Shown piece after piece: positions 7,102-14,565 of a stretch of DNA of 22,298 nt. A program made the translations under genes and the position numbers. How positions within the stretch are numbered: position 1 is the first letter of the stretch; each line of letters begins with the position of its first letter. The stretch is from IMG/VR virus record IMGVR_UViG_3300003324_000710, positions 1-22,298 of that record. One strand, 5' to 3'. This DNA is from a virus. Below the pieces are notes generated by a model. That model was given only the letters and a program-made list of their open reading frames with translations, searched no databases and was not told the origin of the DNA.

Positions 7102-7343
7102 TGCCATCGCCTTATGACCGCCAAGTGCGCGAGACGCTCGCTCGGCTCGGGCTCATCGGGAAGTACGCACCGAACCAGATCGAAGCGTTCATGCGTGTCG
7201 AGCACCCGACACTCGACGGACTCTCGCGCGATCAGTTCACCGGTGAAGTCGCGCTCGCGTGCGAGTGCATCGCGACCATCGGGCCAGATGAAGCGGAGAA
7301 GGTGGCTGAGTCCATGGGCCTCGGCCGGGAGGTGGCACCATGA
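7101..7343 (+). CDS. small hypothetical protein, 80 residues
   Basis: Starts at the ATG of a TGATG overlap at 7101 and ends in an ATGA overlap with the helicase gene. Mostly helical and acidic: YDRQVRETLARLGLIGKYAP, then IEAFMRVEHPTLDGL, then FTGEVALACECIATIGPDEAEKVAESMG. The frame is open far upstream but the earlier part overlaps real genes and looks like shadow sequence. No family recognised. Tight coupling to the helicase gene suggests a replication-related accessory role, by position only. Confidence 0.65.
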   Translation: MPSPYDRQVRETLARLGLIGKYAPNQIEAFMRVEHPTLDGLSRDQFTGEVALACECIATIGPDEAEKVAESMGLGREVAP

Positions 7344-9247
7344 CCGCCGCCGTTGCCATCCAGGGCACACCGACAAGCACCGTGGCTGAGATCATCGAGC
7401 GCGCGGTGCTTACCCTCGCCGGTCGTTGCGACGGCGCGCACACGCTCGACGGTGTCGGCTACAGCCGCTGGGACGCGGGCTGGGGACACGACACCGCGGA
7501 GCGGATTCAACGTGGTGAGCCGATCAATCTCGAGCGCGCACTCCGCGTTGTCTCCAAGTACCGGAAGCAGCTCGAGCGATCTGGCATCGTGCTGCCCGAC
7601 CTCGAGTTGGTCGCGGCCGAGGTTGAGTCACGCCGTGCAGCGCGCGCCGCGGCGGACGCTCGCTCTGGTGCGCCACTCTCGCCGGCGATTACCGGCGTCG
7701 AGGTCTCACGCACGACGGGCGACACGTTGGCGATCCGGTTCCCCTACGATCAGGCGAAAGTCGAGATCGCACGCGGGCTGCCAGGTCGCCGCTGGGACGC
7801 CGCGTCGAAGGCGTGGACAGTGCCGTTCGCTTCGTTGCCGGCAGTGATGGCCGCGTTCCCCGAAGCGGTGCTGACCGGCACGCTCGGTGCCGAGCTTCGG
7901 GCGAAGCAGGAAGCGGAGGACGCGGCCGAGCGTGCGCGCCGTGCGCAGATCGCGGCAGACATCGCGCGGTACGAATCGATCAAGCCGACGCTCTCGCGCA
8001 CCTTGTTCGAGCACCAGGACGTCGGCGTGCGCTGGCTCATCGAGACGCGCTTCGCGATCCTGGCTGACGACATGGGCCTGGGCAAGACGATGCAGGCGCT
8101 CGTAGCCGCACGCGCGCTCGGCCATCGCATCTTCGTCGTGTGTCCCGCTGGACTCCGGGTCAACTGGCTGCGCGAGGCGGAAGCCGTGGGCGCCACGGTC
8201 GAGGTGTTCTCCTGGGCGAAAGTGCCCGAGCCCGTCGGCATCCCGTACACACTCATCGCCGACGAGGCGCACTACGCGCAGAACATGAAGGCCGCGCGCA
8301 CGAAGCGCTTCCTGGCGCTCGCCAAGGAGGCCAAGGCGTGCTTCTGCCTCTCAGGCACGCCGATCAAGAACGGCCGACCGGCCAACCTGTTCCCGCTGCT
8401 CGTGGCCACGCAGCACTCGCTGGGCAAGGACCGGCGCGCGTTCGAGGTTCGCTACTGCAACGCCGGACCGACGCGCTGGAGCCAGTGGGACGTGACCGGC
8501 GCCGCGCACCTGGACGAGCTGCACGGCAGGATCGCTGACGGGTTGCTTCGGCGCATGAAGGACGAGTGCCTCGACCTACCCGAGAAGACGCGCATGACGC
8601 GCACGGCCGAGCTCTCGAGCGAGATGCGCGACCTGTACGAACGGACGCTCCACGAGATGCAGTCGGAGTACCGACGGAAGAAGGAAGCGGGCGAGATCGG
8701 CGAGGCGGACGCGCTTGTACTCATGAACCACCTACGGCACGCCGGCTCGCTCGCGAAGGTGGACACGGCCGTCGAGTTGGGCGAGGAGGTAATCGAGCAG
8801 GGCGGACAGGTTGTGATCTTCACCGCCTTCCTCGATAGCGCAGCGCAGATCGCCGATGCACTCAACGCTGGCCGCATCACCGGAGCCGAGGACGCCGAGC
8901 AGCGCCAGCGCGCGATCGATGCGTTCCAGGCCGGCGAGCGGAAGGCGATCGTCTGCACGCTCGGTGCTGGCAACGTTGGCATCACGCTCACCGCCGCGCA
9001 GACGGTTGTCTTGGTCGATCGGCCGTGGACGCCGGGCGATGCGATTCAAGCGGAAGATCGCCTACACCGCATCGGACAGCGGGGAAGCGTGCTCGCGGTG
9101 TGGCTGCAGGCGAACGAGGCAGACGTCGCGATCGACGAACTCCTCGAGCAGAAGCACGAGCGCATCGAGCTGGTGCTGGCCGGGAAGCGGAAGACGCTCC
9201 GTGGGCTCCGGTCAGTTGGCGACGTGGCCGCGGCGGTGCTCGGATGA
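7340..9247 (+). CDS. SNF2-family DEAH-box DNA helicase/translocase
   Basis: Predicted 635 residues. All key superfamily 2 motifs are present: Walker A DDMGLGKT (residues 243-250), DEAH (308-311), motif III SGTPIKN, motif V GAGNVGITLT with VVLVDRPW, and motif VI QAEDRLHRIGQ (570-580). Before the ATPase, about residues 125-175 (TLAIRFPYDQAK ... WDAASKAWTVPF) resemble the HARP-type domain of SMARCAL1-like annealing helicases. Residues 20-85 carry the pattern CDGAHTLDGVGYSRWD ... YRKQL seen on phage SNF2 proteins. Likely ATP-driven remodelling of replication forks or recombination intermediates on phage DNA. Start is an ATGA overlap. Helicase class certain; exact role inferred. Confidence 0.93.
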   Translation: MTAAVAIQGTPTSTVAEIIERAVLTLAGRCDGAHTLDGVGYSRWDAGWGHDTAERIQRGEPINLERALRVVSKYRKQLERSGIVLPDLELVAAEVESRRAARAAADARSGAPLSPAITGVEVSRTTGDTLAIRFPYDQAKVEIARGLPGRRWDAASKAWTVPFASLPAVMAAFPEAVLTGTLGAELRAKQEAEDAAERARRAQIAADIARYESIKPTLSRTLFEHQDVGVRWLIETRFAILADDMGLGKTMQALVAARALGHRIFVVCPAGLRVNWLREAEAVGATVEVFSWAKVPEPVGIPYTLIADEAHYAQNMKAARTKRFLALAKEAKACFCLSGTPIKNGRPANLFPLLVATQHSLGKDRRAFEVRYCNAGPTRWSQWDVTGAAHLDELHGRIADGLLRRMKDECLDLPEKTRMTRTAELSSEMRDLYERTLHEMQSEYRRKKEAGEIGEADALVLMNHLRHAGSLAKVDTAVELGEEVIEQGGQVVIFTAFLDSAAQIADALNAGRITGAEDAEQRQRAIDAFQAGERKAIVCTLGAGNVGITLTAAQTVVLVDRPWTPGDAIQAEDRLHRIGQRGSVLAVWLQANEADVAIDELLEQKHERIELVLAGKRKTLRGLRSVGDVAAAVLG

Positions 9248-9693
9248 CCACCACAATCAATGGAGACAGGACGATGCAACTGGTCGGCAGTGCCGGCGCG
9301 GGCGCGTGCTCGCGAGGCTGGACGAAGCGGTGCGCGAACGCCAAGTCGCCCGCCGAGAAGTGCCGTTGCAAGTGCGGTGGCGCGCACCACGGCGTGAATC
9401 ACAGGGCCGAGGAGAAGGACAGCAGCAACCGTCACGCGCGATTCAGCATGGTGCGTTCGGACGAGCACGAGATCGTGATCCGCGACGAGGGCCCGTGGGG
9501 TCAACACCTCACGGTCACGAACGACGCGGAATGGGTTGTCGGGCAGCTTGGCGAATCATTGCGCGGGCGCCGGCTCTTCTACTTCGACAGTAGCAACGAG
9601 CTGGACGAGATCGTGACCCGGGATGGTCGATTCGTCGGCTTCGCACCGGGCCCGCAGCGCGCTGGCGACGGCACGGTGAGCGCTACGCTGTGA
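9244..9693 (+). CDS. small Cys-rich (probable zinc-binding) phage protein
   Basis: Predicted 149 residues from ATG 9244 (ATGA overlap), or 139 from ATG 9274, which has GGAG 8 bases upstream; both are plausible. The Cys cluster reads CSRGWTKRC, then CRCKCGGAHHG. The C-x-C-x-C-GG-x-HG end is a pattern I know from many small phage proteins of unknown function. The second half (residues 70-145) looks beta-rich: EIVIRDEGPWGQHLTVTNDAEW and RLFYFDSSNELDEIV. Probably a cytoplasmic zinc protein; function unknown. Confidence 0.7.
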   Translation: MTTTINGDRTMQLVGSAGAGACSRGWTKRCANAKSPAEKCRCKCGGAHHGVNHRAEEKDSSNRHARFSMVRSDEHEIVIRDEGPWGQHLTVTNDAEWVVGQLGESLRGRRLFYFDSSNELDEIVTRDGRFVGFAPGPQRAGDGTVSATL

Positions 9694-10070
9694 ACGATCT
9701 GCCGCTCTTCGCTCCGCTGTCGCGGGCGAATCGTGCAGACGAGAAGCGCCGGCTCGAGGAACGGCTTACGCCGCACATCCTCGAGCTGGCGCGACGCGCG
9801 GGCGCCGAGGGCATCATCGCGGGCGACGTCATCGCTGCGGCGATCGCCGAGTGGGGGATCTGGACCGGCGAGGAATGGCGCCGGCACCAGCGCGCGTACT
9901 CGATGGTCGGGCCGCTGCTCAAGAAGCTCGCGCGCACCGGGGAGCTCGAGCCCAAGCTCGTCCAGGGCTACCACGTCTCGCGGCAGTCGACGCGCGAGCA
10001 CAGCCACAAGAACCGCAATCTCATTTACCTGCATCCGGCTTTCGCGACGGAGCGGAGGGGAGTCGCCTAG
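9690..10070 (+). CDS. hypothetical protein with possible winged-helix fold
   Basis: Predicted 126 residues from a GTG in a GTGA overlap. A helical N-terminal half (EKRRLEERLTPHILELARRAG, GIIAGDVIAAAIAEWGIWTG) is followed by MVGPLLKKLARTGELEP, the kind of helix plus turn that ends in a wing in small DNA-binding domains, then YHVSRQSTREHSHKNRNLIYLHP. This resembles winged-helix proteins found near phage replication genes, but I would not assign a family. The next gene starts directly after its stop. Confidence 0.65.
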   Translation: MNDLPLFAPLSRANRADEKRRLEERLTPHILELARRAGAEGIIAGDVIAAAIAEWGIWTGEEWRRHQRAYSMVGPLLKKLARTGELEPKLVQGYHVSRQSTREHSHKNRNLIYLHPAFATERRGVA

Positions 10071-10403
10071 ATGGCCGATACGCGAACCGCGGGCAAGCGC
10101 GCGATGGCGTGGTGGCGATGGTGGACCGAGGGGGACCCGCGCCTTGAGACACTGTATCCGCCTCCCGTTGTTCCGCAGCGACACACGATTCCGGCGCGCG
10201 TCCGGATCGAGGTGTTGGTGCGCGACGGTCCATTCTGTCGCCACTGCGGCCAGCGGGTCACGATGCAGACTCTTGAGTTCGACCACTTTCCCGTACCCGT
10301 CATTCGGGGCGGGACGAACGACGCTTCGAACATCGTTGTGGCCTGTCGACGCTGTAACCGATCGCTCAGGGACCATGGGCGGCTGGAGCTAATCGATGGC
10401 TAA
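10071..10403 (+). CDS. HNH endonuclease
   Basis: Predicted 110 residues. Zinc ligands C56-x2-C59 (CRHC) and C92-x2-C95 (CRRC) bracket the beta-beta-alpha metal site: D71-H72 (EFDHFPV) and N87 (TNDASNIVVACRRCN). This is the standard compact HNH layout (RDGPFCRHCG ... DH ... GG ... NIV-AC-RCN). Such enzymes nick or cut DNA with one divalent metal; in phages they act in packaging, homing or host-DNA degradation. Its place beside the initiator rather than the terminase argues against the usual packaging role, without excluding it. It overlaps the next gene by 8 bases. Confidence 0.88.
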   Translation: MADTRTAGKRAMAWWRWWTEGDPRLETLYPPPVVPQRHTIPARVRIEVLVRDGPFCRHCGQRVTMQTLEFDHFPVPVIRGGTNDASNIVVACRRCNRSLRDHGRLELIDG

Positions 10404-11829
10404 CGTGCAGGTCGAGAACGGGCATGTCCGCATTGCGAACGATCTCTACGAGGCGCTGAGCTACGCACCGTTCTCGGCAACGCAGCTCAAGATCCTGCAC
10501 GTGCTCGTCCGGCTGACTTATGGCTGGAAGGGAGGGCGGAGCGTTCGGCTCTCGGTGCCTGACCTCGCCGCACGGTGCGACCTTCGGCCCCTCGGCGGCT
10601 TCCGGCGCGCGCTCGCGGATCTGATCGCCAACGACGTGGTCTTCGAGCTCGACCGACCCACAGGCCGTCGGCCAGCGCTGTACGCGATCAACAAGAACTT
10701 CGAGGAATGGGGCCGGTTCGTGGTCCACCCGACGCGTCTTGAATGTCTCTTCAGCGAGGCGCCGGTCGCGGAAGACAACGTATTCCTTGCGTTCTTGGCG
10801 CGGCGTAGAGTCACCGGGCAGGGTCAGGCTACGGGCGACCACTCGCCGGTTTCGAAGAGCGGTAGCGTACCCCAAGAGGGTCACTCTACACCATATGGTA
10901 GCGTTACCCGCGAGGGTAATGAGACACTTGAGGGGGCGGAACGGTTAACTAACCCTCCTGGAAGCGTAGACTCACCCTCCTGGGTAGGCGTGCTACCCAC
11001 GGGGGTTAGTCATGATGCTCGCAAGCCCAATAACGATGAGACTTTGCAGCGTCGGAAAGCAATAGAAATACAAGAAAGCCAAACTACAACAGCAACAGCA
11101 ATAGCTCCTGCGGCGAGTGCTGCGCAGGCCAGTTCGTCGAACAGCGCCAATAGCACCGTCGCGAGTCCCGAACGCGACTACGCCATCGGGCTCACCACCG
11201 CGCTCAACCAGGGCATCACCGAACACTGGGGCGAGCAGCCCAACCCCGTCGTCTACGCCACCGCTCTGCAGGTCGCCAGCGAGCTGAGAGCCATGGGTGT
11301 CGACCTGGGACTGGCCCGCGCCGCCATCGTCGATTGGTGTCGATCGAGCCGGAAGAGCGAGCCGCCGAAGACGGTCTCGTACCTCCGGGCCGTGATCGTC
11401 GAGGCGCACCGCGCCGCCGAGCAGCGGGCGTTCAACGCCGCGGATCCTGGTGTGAAGGTGTCGTCCACGAACGGTGATCGGGGTGGATCCGTCCGCCCGA
11501 TCGCGTCGCTCGTGGCCGTCGATGCCGACCGGGAGAAGCGGGAGCGCGCGCTCCGTGAGCGGTACGAGCAGCGCCGGCGCGAAGCAGGCTCGCGATGGGC
11601 CAGCGACCCGGCGAACGCCGAAGCCTATCGGGCCATCGTCGCCAAGGCGAACGAGCACTACGCGGGGTTCCTCGAGCGTGCTTTCGCGCAGCGCGCGCGC
11701 GACATCGAGGTGTCGCAAGGCTGCGCGGAGCGCTCGGGCTTCCCCGACTTCGAGACCTGGCGCGCCGAGCACGAGCACGACCCGCCCGACGCACGGCAGT
11801 CGTCCGACGACCTTCGCCAACCAGCCTGA
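10396..11829 (+). CDS. phage replication initiator, lambda O-type N-terminal domain
   Basis: Predicted 477 residues. Residues 7-120 match the phage replication protein O family: NGHVRIANDLYEAL, FSATQLKILHVLVRLTYGW (T41-Y42-G43-W44), then a winged helix LSVPDLAARCDLRPLGGFRRALADLI and a hydrophobic strand. A low-complexity linker (about 145-255, Gly/Ser/Thr/Asn/Ala-rich) is encoded by DNA with clustered dyads and an A-rich tract. The C-terminal part is helical and charged, with WASDPANAEAYRAIVAKANEHYAGFLERAF. In lambda, O binds iterons inside its own gene and recruits the host helicase through a loader; the same layout is inferred here. No loader gene is obvious, so the C-terminus may do that. 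Confidence 0.85.
   Translation: MANVQVENGHVRIANDLYEALSYAPFSATQLKILHVLVRLTYGWKGGRSVRLSVPDLAARCDLRPLGGFRRALADLIANDVVFELDRPTGRRPALYAINKNFEEWGRFVVHPTRLECLFSEAPVAEDNVFLAFLARRRVTGQGQATGDHSPVSKSGSVPQEGHSTPYGSVTREGNETLEGAERLTNPPGSVDSPSWVGVLPTGVSHDARKPNNDETLQRRKAIEIQESQTTTATAIAPAASAAQASSSNSANSTVASPERDYAIGLTTALNQGITEHWGEQPNPVVYATALQVASELRAMGVDLGLARAAIVDWCRSSRKSEPPKTVSYLRAVIVEAHRAAEQRAFNAADPGVKVSSTNGDRGGSVRPIASLVAVDADREKRERALRERYEQRRREAGSRWASDPANAEAYRAIVAKANEHYAGFLERAFAQRARDIEVSQGCAERSGFPDFETWRAEHEHDPPDARQSSDDLRQPA
10861..11008. repeat. iteron-like cluster of GGGTA dyads inside the initiator gene
   Basis: Inverted repeats sharing the half-site GGTA(A/G)/TACC are packed here: GGTA-GCG-TACC (10861-10871), GGTA-GCGT-TACC (10897-10908), TTACCC-GCGA-GGGTAA (10904-10919), GGTTA-AC-TAACC (10943-10954) and GGGTAG-GCGTG-CTACCC (10982-10998). 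GGTAGCGT recurs exactly at 10861 and 10897, 36 bases apart. ACCCTCCTGG recurs exactly at 10952 and 10974, 22 bases apart. The encoded peptide is low complexity, so the DNA rather than the protein appears constrained. Confidence 0.75.
11028..11104. other. A-rich segment next to the dyad cluster (candidate unwinding region)
   Basis: About 59% A+T over 11031-11100 by hand count, the most AT-rich stretch of this gene in an otherwise GC-rich window; A predominates on the plus strand and 11061-11070 is 9/10 A+T. It follows the dyad cluster immediately, the order seen at the lambda origin (iterons, then AT-rich duplex-unwinding DNA). Confidence 0.6.
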
Positions 11830-11859
11830 CCACCGCGTGACCACCGCCTGACCACCGAC
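11827..11859 (+). repeat. three tandem copies of an 11-bp unit
   Basis: TGACCACCGCG, TGACCACCGCC and TGACCACCGAC follow each other, then CACCACCACAC. The first copy contains the stop codon of the initiator gene and the array fills most of the 49-base gap before the STAS gene. No SD is visible in this gap. Confidence 0.85.
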
Positions 11860-11878
11860 CACCACCACACCGATCACC

Positions 11879-12343
11879 ATGAGCACCCCAGCCGACGTGA
11901 CACCAGCCGCCATCCGCACCGAGCCCCGCCTCGACGTGCAGACCTTCCCGTCCGGACAGCCGTACCAACGCCGCGAACGCGCGACGGATCCCGACGCCAT
12001 CCTCTGGCTCCGGCTCGATGGCCAACTCACGAGCGACAACCGGCAGCAGTTGAAGCTGCGCATCCTGGACGAACTCGCCGACGGCCGGCGCGACGTCGTG
12101 CTCGACTTCGGCAGTTGCGGCTACGTCGACTCCTCGGGGTTGGGCGTCCTGCTCTCGATCACGAAGCGGATCCGCGACGCCGAGGGCCAGCTCGTGCTGG
12201 TCGGGTTGAACGATGATCTGCGCGCGCTGTTCACGATGACGCGCATGGCGCCCTTGTTCACGTTCGCGGACGACAACCTCGGCGCGATCGCACTACTCGC
12301 GCGTCCGTCGTCCCCATCCCCCGAGCGGAGCGAGAAACCGTGA
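11879..12343 (+). CDS. STAS-domain protein, anti-sigma-factor-antagonist-like
   Basis: Predicted 154 residues. After a disordered-looking 40-residue N-terminus, residues 40-140 follow the SpoIIAA/RsbV-type STAS pattern: AILWLRLDGQLTSDNRQQLK, RRDVVLDFGSCGYVDSSGLGVLL (D84-S85-S86-G87, with the conserved phosphorylatable Ser present), then GQLVLVGLNDDLRALFTMTRMAPLF. In bacteria these proteins bind an anti-sigma kinase and free a sigma factor, depending on Ser phosphorylation. No anti-sigma kinase or sigma factor is encoded in the window, so the partner would be a host protein. The gene sits within the replication operon. Start is ATG 11879 with no clear SD; an internal start would not affect the domain. 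Confidence 0.82.
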   Translation: MSTPADVTPAAIRTEPRLDVQTFPSGQPYQRRERATDPDAILWLRLDGQLTSDNRQQLKLRILDELADGRRDVVLDFGSCGYVDSSGLGVLLSITKRIRDAEGQLVLVGLNDDLRALFTMTRMAPLFTFADDNLGAIALLARPSSPSPERSEKP

Positions 12344-12933
12344 GCGAAACGCCGTGCGTCTGCGGGCACAAGGAGTCGTCGCACGTCAAGCCGTCGCTCG
12401 GCGGGCTCACTGGCTTTATCGGCTGCGTCGAGTGCGGCGAGGGTCGCGCTGGATTCGGCTGCATCTTCACACCCCGAGCGGAGCGCCGAGCCGTGACAGA
12501 CGAGACGACGCAGGGCGCGTACACGCGATCTGCAACCGCGAACCTCATCGCGCGCGTGAACGAGATCGCGACCGAGCGCGTGTACGACCTGACGGCCTTG
12601 CATGGCATCGATCGGTGGGAGGCCGAGCGAGACGCGCTAACACTGCACGAAGTCTGTGAGCGACTGCAACGCGCCGAGGCTACCGTCGCCGCGCTCCAGG
12701 CAGACAAGGACCGCGCCCAAAAGGAAAACGCGGAGCTGCGCGAGGACTACCACCTTGCTACGCTGTACGGCCGGCAACTCGCGAACGCGGCCTACAATCT
12801 CGCCCAACGCGAGCATTTGACGAGCGAGGAACGGGAGACGCTGGACGCCTGTCGCAAACAGTGGGACGCGATGCGCGAACGCCGGATCGCCCGGTCAGGC
12901 GCCGCGGAGCACACGAACAGGGAGGCCGAATGA
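12340..12933 (+). CDS. Cys/His N-terminal domain plus coiled coil, unknown function
   Basis: Predicted 197 residues from GTG 12340 (GTGA overlap). The N-terminus has CVCGHKESSH, then GCVECGEGRAGFGCIF, a likely treble-clef-like zinc site. Residues about 95-150 (ERLQRAEATVAALQADKDRA, QKENAELREDYH) have heptad character of a coiled coil, followed by a charged helix. The C-x-C-G-H-x3-[SD]-H opening recurs in the 61-residue protein at 17489. Probably an adaptor or structural scaffold protein; no family recognised. Confidence 0.7.
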   Translation: MSETPCVCGHKESSHVKPSLGGLTGFIGCVECGEGRAGFGCIFTPRAERRAVTDETTQGAYTRSATANLIARVNEIATERVYDLTALHGIDRWEAERDALTLHEVCERLQRAEATVAALQADKDRAQKENAELREDYHLATLYGRQLANAAYNLAQREHLTSEERETLDACRKQWDAMRERRIARSGAAEHTNREAE

Positions 12934-13253
12934 GCCGCGACCGATACGAACGCAAACACAGATTCACCAACCCGCTGCGGCGTGAAGCGAACCTAACGTC
13001 GGCCTTGAACGCGCCGAGCGAAACGCTGGCTGAGGCGATGGGGATAGCGCCACTCCCGTCGAACTTCGTGGCAGAGGTCAACGGACACCACATCTACCGC
13101 GACGAATCGAATCCGGGTCGCTATCACCTCTGGACGCCGGGCACGGGATGGTGGGGTTTCGACCTCACAGAGGAATATGCTCGGCGCGTGTGCGTGACTG
13201 TCGCCCCCACCACCCCGACCCCGCGCCGATCGGCGGAAGGGGAGACGGCGTGA
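12930..13253 (+). CDS. hypothetical protein, 107 residues
   Basis: Starts at ATG 12930 (ATGA overlap) and ends in a GTGA overlap. The N-terminal 45 residues are charged and helical with TLAEAMGIAPLP. The middle looks like a small beta domain: FVAEVNGHHIYRDESNPGRY, HLWTPGTGWWGFDLTEEYA. A Pro/Thr-rich tail ends the protein. No family recognised; probably cytoplasmic. Confidence 0.6.
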   Translation: MSRDRYERKHRFTNPLRREANLTSALNAPSETLAEAMGIAPLPSNFVAEVNGHHIYRDESNPGRYHLWTPGTGWWGFDLTEEYARRVCVTVAPTTPTPRRSAEGETA

Positions 13254-13420
13254 GCCAGCCGACGTATGTGAATGGCCCTTGGCTGCACTCCATCGCGCTA
13301 GACGAGCGCCTCGTCTATTCCTGCTGGTTTGTGAATGGCGCGTGTCCGATCCGGTTCGACGAGTCCATATCGCGTGCCAATCCCGTCCCAGGCGCCACAG
13401 AGCACAAGGAGAACGGATGA
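13250..13420 (+). CDS. small hypothetical protein, 56 residues
   Basis: GTG start at 13250 overlapping the previous stop, and its own stop overlaps the next ATG. Aromatic-rich centre WLHSIALDERLVYSCWFVNG followed by ACPIRFDESIS. Too short to classify. Support comes from the coupled start and stop and from neighbour-like third-position G/C use. Confidence 0.5.
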   Translation: MSQPTYVNGPWLHSIALDERLVYSCWFVNGACPIRFDESISRANPVPGATEHKENG

Positions 13421-13725
13421 GCGGACAGATTCGTGCGATCCGCGACTTCGCGCCGATTCGGAAGACGGTGTTTGTCGAGACGAGCGATCCGCACCAAACC
13501 GGCTTCGCTGTGTTCGAGTTCTCGCCGAGCGGCATTCGCTGGTGGTGGGAGTACGACGAGCAGGGCGCGCAGCAGGTCTCGTGGGCGCAGATCGTAGCCG
13601 GAACCCATTGTGTTCACGCCGACGACGTCACCTCGCAACTCGACCGCGCCGGTCAAGCCATCCTCGCCGCCGAAGCGAAACTGGCCGTCATTCGGCGTTC
13701 GTCCGCTTGGAAGCTGATCCCATGA
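13417..13725 (+). CDS. hypothetical protein, 102 residues
   Basis: ATG 13417 in an ATGA overlap. First half beta-rich: KTVFVETSDPHQTGFAVFEF, GIRWWWEYDEQGAQQVSW; second half one helix (SQLDRAGQAILAAEAKLAVI) with a basic end. The WWWEYDEQGA... segment suggests a small beta-barrel or SH3-like fold, but that is a guess. No family recognised. Confidence 0.55.
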   Translation: MSGQIRAIRDFAPIRKTVFVETSDPHQTGFAVFEFSPSGIRWWWEYDEQGAQQVSWAQIVAGTHCVHADDVTSQLDRAGQAILAAEAKLAVIRRSSAWKLIP

Positions 13726-13772
13726 TCGCGCTCCCCACGATCGAGCAGGACCGAGAGGAACGGAAACAGTGA
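13722..13772 (+). CDS. possible 16-residue leader-type ORF
   Basis: ATGA overlap with the gene before and GTGA overlap with the gene after give MIALPTIEQDREERKQ. At this length it may simply keep ribosomes moving between the two neighbours rather than make a working peptide. Its 3' end holds GAGGAACGG, which can act as the SD for the GTG at 13769. Confidence 0.3.
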   Translation: MIALPTIEQDREERKQ

Positions 13773-14038
13773 GTGACATGACGAACGGAGAGTACGTGGA
13801 CGCGCTGCATCAGGCGTATCAGATCGCCGCGCTGCTGCGGAGCGCCCCCGACTTCGCTGCCGCCCGTGAGTGCGCGACGCGCTCGCTTGACGTTGGACCA
13901 ATTCTCGACCCGTCGCTGTGGATCGAGGGCAGCGACCGGCTCGAATGCGACCGCGACCTCTTCGACGTGCTGGCGAGCGCGCAGCGGAAAGCGCGCAAGA
14001 TCATCGACCGGCGACTGATCGTTGAGGAGCGACGATGA
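13769..14038 (+). CDS. hypothetical protein, 89 residues
   Basis: GTG start at 13769 (an in-frame ATG follows at codon 4). All-helical and acidic: GEYVDALHQAYQIAALLRSA, DFAAARECATRSLDVG, DRDLFDVLASAQRKARKIID. Resembles the small helical phage proteins often found upstream of resolvases, without a known role. Stop overlaps the start of the RuvC-like gene (ATGA), so the pair is probably translated together. Confidence 0.6.
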   Translation: MSDMTNGEYVDALHQAYQIAALLRSAPDFAAARECATRSLDVGPILDPSLWIEGSDRLECDRDLFDVLASAQRKARKIIDRRLIVEERR

Positions 14039-14565
14039 ACGTGACGAAGCGTGCCACCAAAGCCACCATGAGCATCGTCGCCCTCGACCTCTCCCTCACC
14101 GCGACCGGCTGGGCGCACTCCGACGGTCGGAGCGGCGTCTGGGTGCCGTCGAAGCACGTCGGCCTCGGGCTCGCACGCATGCGGTGGATCCGCGACACGA
14201 TCCTGGCCACCGTCGCCGGCGCGCAGCTCGTCGCCATTGAGGGCTACGCCTTTGGCGCGCAGGGCAACGCCATGTTCAACCTCGCGGAGCTCGGCGGCGT
14301 CGTGCGCATGGCGCTCTTCGATAGCGGCGTGCCGTTCGCCGACGTGCCGCCATCCTCCCTCAAGCTGTTTGCGACCGGGAAGGGCAACGCGCCGAAAGAC
14401 CAAGTGCTCGCCGCGGCGATCCGGCAACTCGGCTACGCCGGCCACGATCACAACGCGGCCGACGCGCTCTGGCTCCTCTCCATGGCGCTCGTCCGGAACG
14501 CCGATCCCGCTACGCTCACCGAACCCCAGCGGCGCGCGCTCGCCAAGATCGCGTGGCCGTCGTAG
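14035..14565 (+). CDS. RuvC-like Holliday-junction resolvase
   Basis: Predicted 176 residues, the usual RuvC size. The acidic catalytic positions are in place: D18 in IVALDLSLTATGWA, E69 in LVAIEGYAFG, and D138/D143 in HDHNAADALWLL. The fold is RNase H-like, and the enzyme is expected to cut four-way DNA junctions that arise in phage replication and recombination so concatemers can be packaged. Start is either ATG 14035 (ATGA overlap) or ATG 14068, which would trim 11 basic residues before the first strand. Phage RuvC-like proteins are sometimes structure-specific for other branched DNA. Confidence 0.87.
   Translation: MNVTKRATKATMSIVALDLSLTATGWAHSDGRSGVWVPSKHVGLGLARMRWIRDTILATVAGAQLVAIEGYAFGAQGNAMFNLAELGGVVRMALFDSGVPFADVPPSSLKLFATGKGNAPKDQVLAAAIRQLGYAGHDHNAADALWLLSMALVRNADPATLTEPQRRALAKIAWPS

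Noticed and set aside
10861-11008. CRISPR array
   Set aside because: Repeats are short, dyadic, unevenly spaced and inside a coding gene; no uniform repeat-spacer structure.
10993-12063. 356-residue minus-strand ORF opposite the initiator and STAS genes
   Set aside because: Spans two real genes and an intergenic repeat array, and has no domain pattern.
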